This document shows, piece by piece, positions 12,048-20,041 of a stretch of DNA of 42,827 nucleotides. Within the stretch, counting starts at the first letter, position 1. Each line of letters begins with the position of its first letter. The stretch lies in the IMG/VR virus record IMGVR_UViG_3300046167_000490, positions 1 through 42,827 of that record, one strand, 5' to 3'. The stretch is from a virus. A program made the position numbers and the translations under genes. The notes beneath the pieces are model-generated. The model was not told the DNA's origin. It searched no databases and saw only the letters and a program-made list of their open reading frames with translations.

Positions 12048-12074
12048 CCAAATTGTCCGTTGTTGATCGACAAT
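12048..12074 (+). repeat. Operator-like composite repeat, copy downstream of int
   Basis: CCAAATTGTCCGTTGT (12048-12063) is identical to 10250-10265, and TGTTGATCGACAAT (12061-12074) is the reverse complement of 10272-10285. Here the two elements overlap by three bases instead of being six apart. Another CGACAG follows at once. Confidence 0.7.
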
Positions 12075-12140
12075 CGACAGCTTAAAATAAGGGGCTTCAG
12101 AGCATCGAGGTCCACATACTGTCGACAGGAACGGACAAAA

Positions 12141-12172
12141 AGCGGCGCAAATTGTGCCGTTTTTCGTTTTTT
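12141..12172 (+). terminator. Terminator after the integrase (partly bidirectional)
   Basis: AGCGGCGC (12141-12148) pairs with GTGCCGTT (12154-12161), eight pairs with G-T wobbles, around AAATT, and is followed by a T-rich tail (TTTTTCGTTTTTT). On the minus strand the same stem, with mismatches, is followed by CTTTTTG. It would therefore also stop the late operon arriving from the right. Confidence 0.6.
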
Positions 12173-12244
12173 GGCGCAATTTGGGCTCTTGAAATTTGAT
12201 TCGTATTTTCGTAACTAGGGCCGTGGCATTGGCGGCATAAACCT

Positions 12245-12256
12245 TTTGTTTGCGCT
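12245..12256 (-). repeat. Leader repeat AGCGCAAACAAA, copy 3
   Basis: On the minus strand AGCGCAAACAAA is followed by AGGTTTATG, very like the two early-gene leaders, but the ATG opens only a seven-codon frame. It lies 30 bases past the last late gene. It may be a remnant of a lost gene or a protein-binding site. Confidence 0.6.
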
Positions 12257-12285
12257 TAAGTCGAAACGCTGTCTCTGCCACACCA

Positions 12286-12387
12286 TCACCACCAGTGAAG
12301 CATCATTAGGGCGCCCACGGTGATCGACGATCCAGCGACTGCTCCCAGTACAAATCCAATTAGGCCGGCCAAATCTATTTTGGTCAC
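12286..12387 (-). CDS. 33-residue membrane peptide at the end of the late operon
   Basis: GTG 12387 overlaps the stop of the preceding gene as GTGA. After MTKID the protein is one glycine-rich hydrophobic span (LAGLIGFVLGAVAGSSITVGALMML) ending HWW. The coupling and the clear transmembrane character support it. A role in ejection or lysis regulation is possible but unknown. Confidence 0.5.
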   Translation of the reverse strand: MTKIDLAGLIGFVLGAVAGSSITVGALMMLHWW

Positions 12388-12929
12388 TGCCAGGGACTCC
12401 GTTCCTCTGACTTTCCCTTACGCCCAGATCGCCCAGGTCGATACTCTTCATCATATAGCTGGTATATTATGTTGCGCAGCACCCAGTGCTTTACAGCTGG
12501 CGACGACCCGGCAGCTGCCGATACACCGGCTGCGGCTTGCGCAACTCCGCCAAGCCCAGAGTGCGTGGCAAGGATACTCAAGGCAAACGGAACAACTATA
12601 TCGTAAGCACCGCGGGCAAATTGGTATTCGGCAGATACTGTGTTCGGACTGTTAGTCCCGCCCATGAACTCAGGGCGAATACCAGCCATACGTTGAGCCG
12701 CTTTGAGGTAGTACGAACCAGAAGCACCAACCATCATATTTGACAAGTCTGACTGGTACTTGAGTGACGTCATTGCGTTTACCAGTGGGTCCATGCGTCC
12801 GATAAATCCAGATCGCGAAAGGCCAAGAGTAAGCAAGTACATTTCAAGGTTGTCAGCTTCCTTTTCTTCTTCCCATTTGTCTGGATTCAACAGCATTTCG
12901 CGTACAGCCGAGACAAGCGTGTGCGTCAT
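12384..12929 (-). CDS. Giant polyvalent protein, extreme C-terminal part
   Basis: 181 residues. The ORF starts at ATG 12929 but reads open from slightly upstream (LPLGSLF before the Met). It is largely helical with a hydrophobic stretch near GAYDIVVPFALSILATHSGLGG. It is one base out of frame with 13270-12926. Adding one C to the CCCC (minus-strand sense) at 12947-12944 would give RYPLGSLFMTHTLVSA as one chain. It is therefore more likely the C-terminus of the large ejected protein than a separate gene. Confidence 0.6.
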   Translation of the reverse strand: MTHTLVSAVREMLLNPDKWEEEKEADNLEMYLLTLGLSRSGFIGRMDPLVNAMTSLKYQSDLSNMMVGASGSYYLKAAQRMAGIRPEFMGGTNSPNTVSAEYQFARGAYDIVVPFALSILATHSGLGGVAQAAAGVSAAAGSSPAVKHWVLRNIIYQLYDEEYRPGRSGRKGKSEERSPWQ

Positions 12930-13270
12930 GAAGAGCGATCCAAGGGGTAGCGCAACATTTCAGGGCTGCGTAAGGCGCAGCTCGATGCCAACCCTCTGTT
13001 TTTGTATTCACGCTCAACGCGCTTTGCAGATGCAATCAGCACATTGCGCTGGAATGCAGCAACAAACGACTGGATACCGAATACAATTCTACCCACGGGA
13101 CTTTCTGCATACATTGGTCTGTCGATGATCTTAGGGTCTTGAATAGTTTGGTCTGTGAACCGGCGTGTAGCAAGAGCCAGTATTTCACCCATGTCTGACA
13201 GCTCACCAGATCGATCTATGATGCTGTCAATTTCGTACATGCCTTTTTCATTCTTCTCCAGGTTCATCAT
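12926..13270 (-). CDS. Giant polyvalent protein, near-C-terminal part
   Basis: 114 residues from ATG 13270, overlapping the 2251-residue frame as ATGATGA. The block ATRRFTDQTIQDP...AESPVGRIVFGIQSFVAAFQRNVL matches a segment I recall near the C-terminus of giant phage internal proteins. The gene was therefore probably continuous with 20022-13267 (adding one T to TTT at the junction fuses them). The overlap could also be normal coupled translation. The last 10 or so residues are out-of-frame sequence. Confidence 0.6.
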   Translation of the reverse strand: MMNLEKNEKGMYEIDSIIDRSGELSDMGEILALATRRFTDQTIQDPKIIDRPMYAESPVGRIVFGIQSFVAAFQRNVLIASAKRVEREYKNRGLASSCALRSPEMLRYPLDRSS

Positions 13271-16200
13271 AAATCAGCAAACTGATCCATGTCGTCTGGA
13301 CGCACTCCGAAGTCTTGCAGAACCTCACGCGCTCGATCCTTCATTCGTGGGCTGGAAGGCTTTGCGTATTGCTCTCCAAGCTGACCAAGGTAACGTATGC
13401 CAACCCGCAAACTGCCACGGCGCTGCGCGTTAGTAATCGAGATCAAACCCGTCCTAAAAAAGAACCGACCGAGGCGCGCTGCATTCTTTGAATCTTCCTC
13501 TGCTGTACCTCCGACACGGTTAGCAATGACCTCTCCGCTTTCCGGCAGATCTATCACACCTAATATGCTGCCCAGTTGTTTGTAGTATTGCTTGCGCTCT
13601 CTGGCTGTCCGGCCTCTGACAAACGTGGCAAACTCGTCCAGAGAATAGGCAAAAGTACGAAACCCGTCAGTCACGCTTCCAGTTGTAACAGCTGCCGTCA
13701 TCGGTTCAGCGATGCTTGATATGACAGCCCGTGGAAGCAAGGCCATAGTGCCAAACGTGTTGAGAGTATTGAGAACTGTTTCTAGTGCAAAATCAGCTGG
13801 CGCTCCAGTTCCAGTAACCACTTGTACAATATCCTGTATTTGACGTACTTCGTGTTCCTTCATGCCAGCTGCGGCCATTTCTTCAGAGACATAGCTCATA
13901 AAGTCGTGAACATTGCCTGCCGGATCGATAGAGTTTCCACTGGTCCGTTTGCGCTTTCCCTTTGGAACCGTCTTCGTGCCAAAGCGTTTTTCATACTCAA
14001 CCTTGCGCGTAACACCTGAGATATAATTTGTTATTGCCTCTGTTGGATCGAGGTAGAAGTCTACCATGTATGTGTCGGCCTCTGGCGGTAGCTTACGGGA
14101 TTTAGCAAAGCTACCCTGCACCCCGTGGCGCGATATGTCGCCAACCTGACGGCGCACAACTCGATCATACCAATCATTCGCAGCTTCTGTGCTGTAGGGG
14201 TCGCGCAAATCTTCATAGAGCTGTTGGTGCAAGTCCACCACTTCCTCTTGTAGCTGCATTATGTTGGCTTCAACATCACCTGGGTCTACCTCTGGATCAT
14301 CCAGCTTTGCGCTTTCGCGCTCTATTTGCTTCAGCTTAAACTTTAGCTCCTCAGCCGCATCTGCGGTGCTTTCATCTAACGAGTCTCTGAGGCTTCTAGC
14401 CATTTTAACCAAAGCCGACGCCTGCTCTGCGTCGTTTACATCCAGCGCGCCCAACTCATTTTCGTAGATGACGTCAGAATATAGCGCCTTGGCTCCACGC
14501 TTTTTCTCTCCTGGCTTACCATTTACAAACTTCTCTTTGCTGTCAGCAACAAGAAGAGCATCCATCATACGAGGCATGAACCCGCCTTCTGGCAAGTAGT
14601 TTACATCCAAACCGTTCTTGCGCATGTAATCGTACATAGGGTTCAGCAACTTGTTGCGGATGTCACCGGCTGCGCGTTTGATTCTGTCTGGCGCATTTGC
14701 TTGTGTTGTCTCGTCACTTGTAAGGAACAAACGAAGTTCTTTGTTATCTAAAGCACCAAAGCTGTCTAGCTTATGTTTCTCCAGCAATGTCGCCCATATA
14801 CCAGCGTAACGCCTAGACGCGCCGCGTACAGCCTCTTCAAACGTTCCTCCTGATACCGTAACGCGGTTATCAGTTGAGCCGGGATCTGTAGCTACCCGCT
14901 CGATGACACTTTCGATCAATGCTTTTGCCCGAGTATTATCTTTGTATCTACTCGCCATGTTGAACAGGATGCCGCGCTTCGTGTTGATTATTACAACACC
15001 AGCTGTATCTTGAAAGCGCGCTAAGTCAGATTTGTAACGCTGTGGGCGGCTTCTAATCTTCTGCCGCATAACTTTATGTTCGTTCCAAGCTCTCTTTTGA
15101 TCGGCAATAATTCCAATGCGCTCTTTCTTTGTCAGATCGACTTCTTTGTAAAACTCTGCTTGCGCATCGATCATGTCGGTATCGCCAGGAGCATCTGCGG
15201 CCTTACCCTCTTGGATAACGTCAGCGCGCAGCTCGTCCATCAAACGATCCATTGCCATGAATATCCGCATCCGGTCGGGGTCATTAGGATACGTTAGCGC
15301 CAAGCGGTCATCGCCACCCTTAACTTTATCCATAGCCATTTCGTATGCTTCGTTCTCAAATGAAATAAATTCTGTGTTGCCGCCAGCCGCCTCTACGTTT
15401 CGAGCGATGTAAGCCTCGAATGCTCGAGCAAACATTTCTGTTGGTCGGGTCCAGTAGCTGACGTCACTTTTGTTTTCGGTGGCAAATGTCTCTGCATCCT
15501 TTCGGTACTGCGACTTAGCTATTGGTTTCTTGGAGCTGCCTTCGCGCAACTTCCGCAGCTGTTCTTTCGCATCAGCCAGTTTCTTAATGGGCTTACCGCT
15601 AGTGCGCTTGTCTTGTTTGGCTTGCAGTCTGGCAACTTCGCCTTCCAGCTTCATTATCTCGGCAGATACCTCGGCGTTATCCATAAACATGGCGTTCATA
15701 AGATCGCCCATTGCCTCGACTACATTCTGCGGGGCGTTGTCAGAGTAAACCATTTCGCCACTTTTAAGGTTGGTGCGAATACGGCCAGTAACACCTCTGT
15801 CCCAGTTTTTTCCAATCCGGTCTAAGATATGGTAATCTAGCGCGTGGCCCCATTCATGGGCGAAGCTGTTCGAGCGCCCAGGCATTAAAATCACTGGACC
15901 AGTTACGGGGTTTACATCAGACTGGTAAGAGTCCGGTGTAGTTGCTTCTTTGTTGACATAAGCGGCTAGGTATCCACCCCAAGCATTTTGAGGGAGCGCC
16001 AAGCCCAATGTCCCGTCAAGGCCGATAGCCTTGTTAGGCATTGCCATTGTATGCGTCATCCACTGTAGGTTGTGGTAAGCATCGAGCAAAGCATTCACTT
16101 GGTCGTAACCAGCGCCTTGCTGTGGCTTCTCAACAAAACTTAGGCCAAACTTTTCTTTGACCAGCTTTGATAATATTCTGTACTGATTGGTGATCGGTAG

Positions 16201-19200
16201 GTTGACTGCCGTATCTACGTCAAATCCAGCATCCGCAAACGCATCCCGGTAAAGCGATTGCCTTAGTGTTTGGGACTGCGCAATCGTGACGCGGCCAGCT
16301 TTTGTGCCTCTTGTGTTTTCTTCTCGGGTGTCGGCATTGGCTGGGCTTGTGCTTTCGGTGTTCCGTAGTTCAGCAACACCCTCGAGACTTTGCTCCACTT
16401 CACTTTCGGATCGGGCGTCATCTACTTTGCTTTCGGCTTTTGGCTTAACTGCTTCAGTTCTTTCGCCACTTCCCGCATTTCTTCGTTTTTGTACTTGTTT
16501 GCCACGCGCATCATTGCGTTTGACATTGCCTGATGCCGCAAGCTCAAGTCCTGGCTGGTTTTGTCCTTTTGCTTCACTGCGTTTCTCCTCAGTACGTTGA
16601 CGTCCAGCTTCAATTATATCTGATGCTGTTGTTTGATCTGGCAGCAGACCGCCACTTTCCTTCTGTAACGCTTCTGTTGTGTAGAAATCCAGAAAATCTT
16701 TCATTGCCTTGGTCGAATTTGCGCGGGTCAGACCTTCGTTGTAAAAAGCACGAACAAGTCTCTGAACCTCTGGGTCTGGCTCTGAAAGCATGTCTGTCTG
16801 ATTGTAGTAGTCTTGCAGCTTAGTCCCTTCACGGCGCAAGCGGCTGACTAGATTAGCCATTTCGGCAAGATCAGACGTAATGTCAAATTGCGCATCAGTC
16901 CGACCATCGGCAATTTGCTTTTTTAGCTGTGCGAACTTGGGCGCAGCAGACATAAAGGCGTTGCTGATGGCTTTAATATTTTCGTCGCTGCTTTCCAGCA
17001 TAGTTGCCAGTGTGTCTGGGTTGTCGAATGCAGAGGCTAGTATCGCATTTTTGACGCGAGATATGCCCTCCTGGCTAATTTCGCCCTTACTATTAAAGAA
17101 TGCACCTTGCTCCGTAGGTGACAGAATTTTCTTTGCATATTCGCTAACAAATCCTCTGTTTTGGGCAGCATCGATGTCGAAGTCCCCGCGATAAAGATCG
17201 ATAATCTTGCTATCGGTTAATCTTGTGGAGTCACGACTTGCGCGCTCGGTCATCGACATTTGCGCTTGAGCCTCTGTATTCGACAAGTCAGCAAACCGCT
17301 TCAGCTCTTGCACGGTCATGTCATCTGCCAGCTGCCGGACAAACACTGGCTGAGAAAAGCCTTCTGTGCTTATTCCAGCGTCTTTTAACGCGGATTGGTA
17401 ACGAGAAAGACTGTCCGATTGACTTGCGTACACCTCTTGCATCGTTAAGACGCGACCGTTGCCAGACATGATTGTACCGTCACGCGCAATGATCGGCGCT
17501 CCTGATCCCGATGTCGGATCATCCAGCAACCGGGCTGGGTTAAACATGGACCCCGCCCGTTCTTTAGCTAATGCTGCGCTTTCTTTTCTTGATCGATCAC
17601 GCGGCTGAAGATCGCCGGTTGCTTGCTTAAGATCCGCAAGCTCGATCACCCTGCCCTGCACATTGAAGTTAGCCTGTCCGTCCGGCGTTTGTACGCTTGT
17701 CACTGGCTTCGATGGAACTTCTTGACCCACCGGCTCTGCCTCTTGCGGATTAACTGCTGGAGCCTCTTCTGCAACTGGAGCCGCTGGTTGTGGCGGCGCA
17801 GTCTCTTGCACCGCTGGTGCTGTAGGTGCTTCAGTCTCCACGCTCGGAGGAGAAGGTGCAGCCGGTTGCGGAGGCAAGTCTGGAGCGTTTGCCACGTTTA
17901 CCGGCTGCGAGTTGGCCGACGGTGGCTGGAGTTCACCATCGGCTTCGGGAGGTGTGGGGTTCGGAATAGTGCCTTGAACGGACGGATTAGCAGGGGCGGA
18001 TTGAATTTTCGGTATAGCATCTTGCGACAAGACTGCCTGCAACCGGCCAATGGTCTGATCTATGTCTGCGTCAGACACCGCTCGACTACCTTTATAACCT
18101 TTAACATTTGCATTAATCTGCCTGATTAAACGCATTGCGATGCCAGCGTTAGCTAAATAGTCTCTTCCGTCTTTTATTGAATCAGGCATTTTATCGTCGT
18201 TTTTGCGCACGTCGTTATAATGGTATCCCATTTCGTGCATTTGGTCAGAAATGGCCTGCATAGTCTTCTGTAGCTCACGCAGTATAGGTCCAGTCCTAGT
18301 ATCTTCTAACGCCTGATCTAGCTCCGCTTGTTCTTTCGGGCTTTGGCTAACAAAACTGGTAAATACGTTTTCGTCTCGCGGCTTTAAAGAGGAAGTGCTT
18401 GACGCTTTGCGCTCCGCTTCATCCACTTTTGCTTTAAGAAATTTTAATTGTTCTGGATTAATTCCGTCAGGATTGTCGAGTTTGCGCCTGTAAACGTCAG
18501 CCATCTTGTCGTCGCCGACTGCGCGAAGTCGCATTTCTAAGTCAACAATTTGCTCTTCCAAAGACAGCTCTTGAGGCCGCGACACGTCTATCGCCTCTTG
18601 TTGCGCCGTAGTTGAAAACTCAAAGTTGTCGATGTCGCGCATAGTCTGCTTTGCGGCAAGAGCGACAGGATCACCACCCGCAGTTGTTGAAACTGCAACT
18701 TCACCAGCGCCAGGAACAATCTCAGCAACGCCCTCCAAGGCGATCTCTCCAAGATTTAAGCCATCACGGAAACCGCCCTGTTGCTCCAGTAGTTGAGCTG
18801 AAAACTCCCCAACACTGCCTAACGGCCCTTGCACACCAGCTAGTTCAGCTGTGGCCGCACCGCCAACCCCCAAGCGACCGCTGCCGCGAACCTTTGCCAT
18901 GTTTACTAATTTACCGGCCATGCCCATCGACAAAGCATCAAATAGACCGATTGCAATACCGCGCCGTGCGCCACGCTCTCTGGCGCGACCCCAAAACTCT
19001 GGATTGTCGAACAGCTCTTGCACTGCTGCATCATCATTTAAATCAACGCCTGATGATCTGATCTCTTCATCGAGGACATTGCCAAACTCTATCGCGCCAG
19101 ACGTTGCGCCGACAGCTGCCGCGCCAGCAAAGATATTGCCACCTGTTACTATAGTAGTGCCTGTTGCCGCCAAAAGGCTCGGGATCATTTGCGGGATACT

Positions 19201-20022
19201 TTCGCCAACAACACTGAGAACAGCGCCGGGGTTGTCCTTCATAGCGCGAAATGCTTCGCCCCAAGTATTGTTTTCGTCTGTGATTGCGCGCAGCCCATCT
19301 TGCACGTCCTTTGGAGCTTCTGGGATTATCCGGTTAAGCTCTTGCATACGGTCTATGTAATCGCCGGTATCCTTTAAGCCCAGTTGCTGTGCAAACAGAT
19401 TGAACACACCTAGCATCCGTCCTGTGCCGCGCGAAATGGCATTGTTCGACATTTGGTAAGTGTTGCCGAAAGCCATCTCGTCTATTGCCGCAGCATCACT
19501 TATAGGCATCCCGCTAACTGGGTTGCGGGTCGTGGTGTAGTTTCCTGGAAGACCTTGCACCTGTGATATGCTTGGGTTTATGTTTGCTTCTGTCTTTGCA
19601 ATCGTTGGGCCTGGTTGCTGCATCACATCTGCAAGCCTTTGGCGTTCTGTTTCCAATGCTTGCTGCCCGGTAACAGCCGGGTCGAAAGTCTTAGGATAGA
19701 ACACAGAGTCCAGCTCAGTTGTATTGGGCGCATTAGCAATCTGCGCTGCGCGGTTTTGATCTGCAATCTGCTGCGCCAGCAACGCATTCGTTTCAGTCAC
19801 TCCAGACGTCGGGCTGCGGAAACCACCTGTCGGGTCTACCGGCGGCATGTCAGTTATTGGGGAGGGTTCACTGATCGCCGCAACAGGAGGGATTGCAGTT
19901 TCCGCCGGTAGGTCTGCGAAGGGATTAAAAATGTCAGAGGAATTTGTGTCTTTGAAGGGATCAAAGATACTTGCCTTTTCCGCGACTTTTTCATCTTCAA
20001 AGGGATTGAATATATCGGCCAT
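13267..20022 (-). CDS. Giant polyvalent internal virion protein (DdrB/ParB-like and metallopeptidase-like domains)
   Basis: 2251 residues. The N-terminus repeats an I-F-(N/D)-P-F motif three times in 40 residues. A Gly/Ala-rich hydrophobic segment lies near 270-310, and a Pro/Ala-rich linker near 680-775. Residues about 780-1070 resemble the DdrB/ParB-like nuclease domain (SGAPIIARDGTIMSGNGRV, then FVRQL, SNTEAQAQMS). Residues about 1240-1440 resemble a large polyvalent-protein domain ending in FAHEWGHALDYH, an H-E-x-x-H zinc-peptidase motif at 1389-1393. Long helical regions follow. Multi-domain proteins of this kind are thought to be ejected with the DNA and act early against the host. Full length with the two downstream pieces would be about 2540. 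Confidence 0.8.
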   Translation of the reverse strand: MADIFNPFEDEKVAEKASIFDPFKDTNSSDIFNPFADLPAETAIPPVAAISEPSPITDMPPVDPTGGFRSPTSGVTETNALLAQQIADQNRAAQIANAPNTTELDSVFYPKTFDPAVTGQQALETERQRLADVMQQPGPTIAKTEANINPSISQVQGLPGNYTTTRNPVSGMPISDAAAIDEMAFGNTYQMSNNAISRGTGRMLGVFNLFAQQLGLKDTGDYIDRMQELNRIIPEAPKDVQDGLRAITDENNTWGEAFRAMKDNPGAVLSVVGESIPQMIPSLLAATGTTIVTGGNIFAGAAAVGATSGAIEFGNVLDEEIRSSGVDLNDDAAVQELFDNPEFWGRARERGARRGIAIGLFDALSMGMAGKLVNMAKVRGSGRLGVGGAATAELAGVQGPLGSVGEFSAQLLEQQGGFRDGLNLGEIALEGVAEIVPGAGEVAVSTTAGGDPVALAAKQTMRDIDNFEFSTTAQQEAIDVSRPQELSLEEQIVDLEMRLRAVGDDKMADVYRRKLDNPDGINPEQLKFLKAKVDEAERKASSTSSLKPRDENVFTSFVSQSPKEQAELDQALEDTRTGPILRELQKTMQAISDQMHEMGYHYNDVRKNDDKMPDSIKDGRDYLANAGIAMRLIRQINANVKGYKGSRAVSDADIDQTIGRLQAVLSQDAIPKIQSAPANPSVQGTIPNPTPPEADGELQPPSANSQPVNVANAPDLPPQPAAPSPPSVETEAPTAPAVQETAPPQPAAPVAEEAPAVNPQEAEPVGQEVPSKPVTSVQTPDGQANFNVQGRVIELADLKQATGDLQPRDRSRKESAALAKERAGSMFNPARLLDDPTSGSGAPIIARDGTIMSGNGRVLTMQEVYASQSDSLSRYQSALKDAGISTEGFSQPVFVRQLADDMTVQELKRFADLSNTEAQAQMSMTERASRDSTRLTDSKIIDLYRGDFDIDAAQNRGFVSEYAKKILSPTEQGAFFNSKGEISQEGISRVKNAILASAFDNPDTLATMLESSDENIKAISNAFMSAAPKFAQLKKQIADGRTDAQFDITSDLAEMANLVSRLRREGTKLQDYYNQTDMLSEPDPEVQRLVRAFYNEGLTRANSTKAMKDFLDFYTTEALQKESGGLLPDQTTASDIIEAGRQRTEEKRSEAKGQNQPGLELAASGNVKRNDARGKQVQKRRNAGSGERTEAVKPKAESKVDDARSESEVEQSLEGVAELRNTESTSPANADTREENTRGTKAGRVTIAQSQTLRQSLYRDAFADAGFDVDTAVNLPITNQYRILSKLVKEKFGLSFVEKPQQGAGYDQVNALLDAYHNLQWMTHTMAMPNKAIGLDGTLGLALPQNAWGGYLAAYVNKEATTPDSYQSDVNPVTGPVILMPGRSNSFAHEWGHALDYHILDRIGKNWDRGVTGRIRTNLKSGEMVYSDNAPQNVVEAMGDLMNAMFMDNAEVSAEIMKLEGEVARLQAKQDKRTSGKPIKKLADAKEQLRKLREGSSKKPIAKSQYRKDAETFATENKSDVSYWTRPTEMFARAFEAYIARNVEAAGGNTEFISFENEAYEMAMDKVKGGDDRLALTYPNDPDRMRIFMAMDRLMDELRADVIQEGKAADAPGDTDMIDAQAEFYKEVDLTKKERIGIIADQKRAWNEHKVMRQKIRSRPQRYKSDLARFQDTAGVVIINTKRGILFNMASRYKDNTRAKALIESVIERVATDPGSTDNRVTVSGGTFEEAVRGASRRYAGIWATLLEKHKLDSFGALDNKELRLFLTSDETTQANAPDRIKRAAGDIRNKLLNPMYDYMRKNGLDVNYLPEGGFMPRMMDALLVADSKEKFVNGKPGEKKRGAKALYSDVIYENELGALDVNDAEQASALVKMARSLRDSLDESTADAAEELKFKLKQIERESAKLDDPEVDPGDVEANIMQLQEEVVDLHQQLYEDLRDPYSTEAANDWYDRVVRRQVGDISRHGVQGSFAKSRKLPPEADTYMVDFYLDPTEAITNYISGVTRKVEYEKRFGTKTVPKGKRKRTSGNSIDPAGNVHDFMSYVSEEMAAAGMKEHEVRQIQDIVQVVTGTGAPADFALETVLNTLNTFGTMALLPRAVISSIAEPMTAAVTTGSVTDGFRTFAYSLDEFATFVRGRTARERKQYYKQLGSILGVIDLPESGEVIANRVGGTAEEDSKNAARLGRFFFRTGLISITNAQRRGSLRVGIRYLGQLGEQYAKPSSPRMKDRAREVLQDFGVRPDDMDQFADL

Positions 20023-20041
20023 GCACTGCCCCTCGACTTTG

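Larger units (their letters stand above)
11945..12285. other. Intergenic region between int and the late operon end; candidate attP
   Basis: These 341 bases hold no convincing gene. They contain three GGCGCAAA/T boxes (11967, 12144, 12173), the composite operator at 12048-12074, TGTCGACAGG at 12120-12129 (also at 908-917), the bidirectional terminator at 12141-12172 and the minus-strand 12-mer at 12256-12245. A cluster of short repeats just past int is what an attP with arm and core sites would look like. No tRNA-like sequence that would betray the core is visible. Confidence 0.45.

Noticed and set aside
12039-12281. 80-residue minus-strand frame after the late operon
   Set aside because: It runs through the terminator, the operator repeat and TGTCGACA sites, and its composition is unlike its neighbours. 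Only the preceding 33-residue coupled ORF looks real.
16422-16613. 63-residue alternative frame inside the giant gene with a plausible helical sequence
   Set aside because: The main frame is open throughout, and no ribosome-binding site or start context supports a nested gene. The low-complexity basic region explains the open second frame.
17623-18129. Long plus-strand frames opposite the giant gene
   Set aside because: They lie antisense to a Pro/Ala-rich linker whose codon bias opens the opposite strand. The translations are Trp/Arg/Leu-rich shadows.
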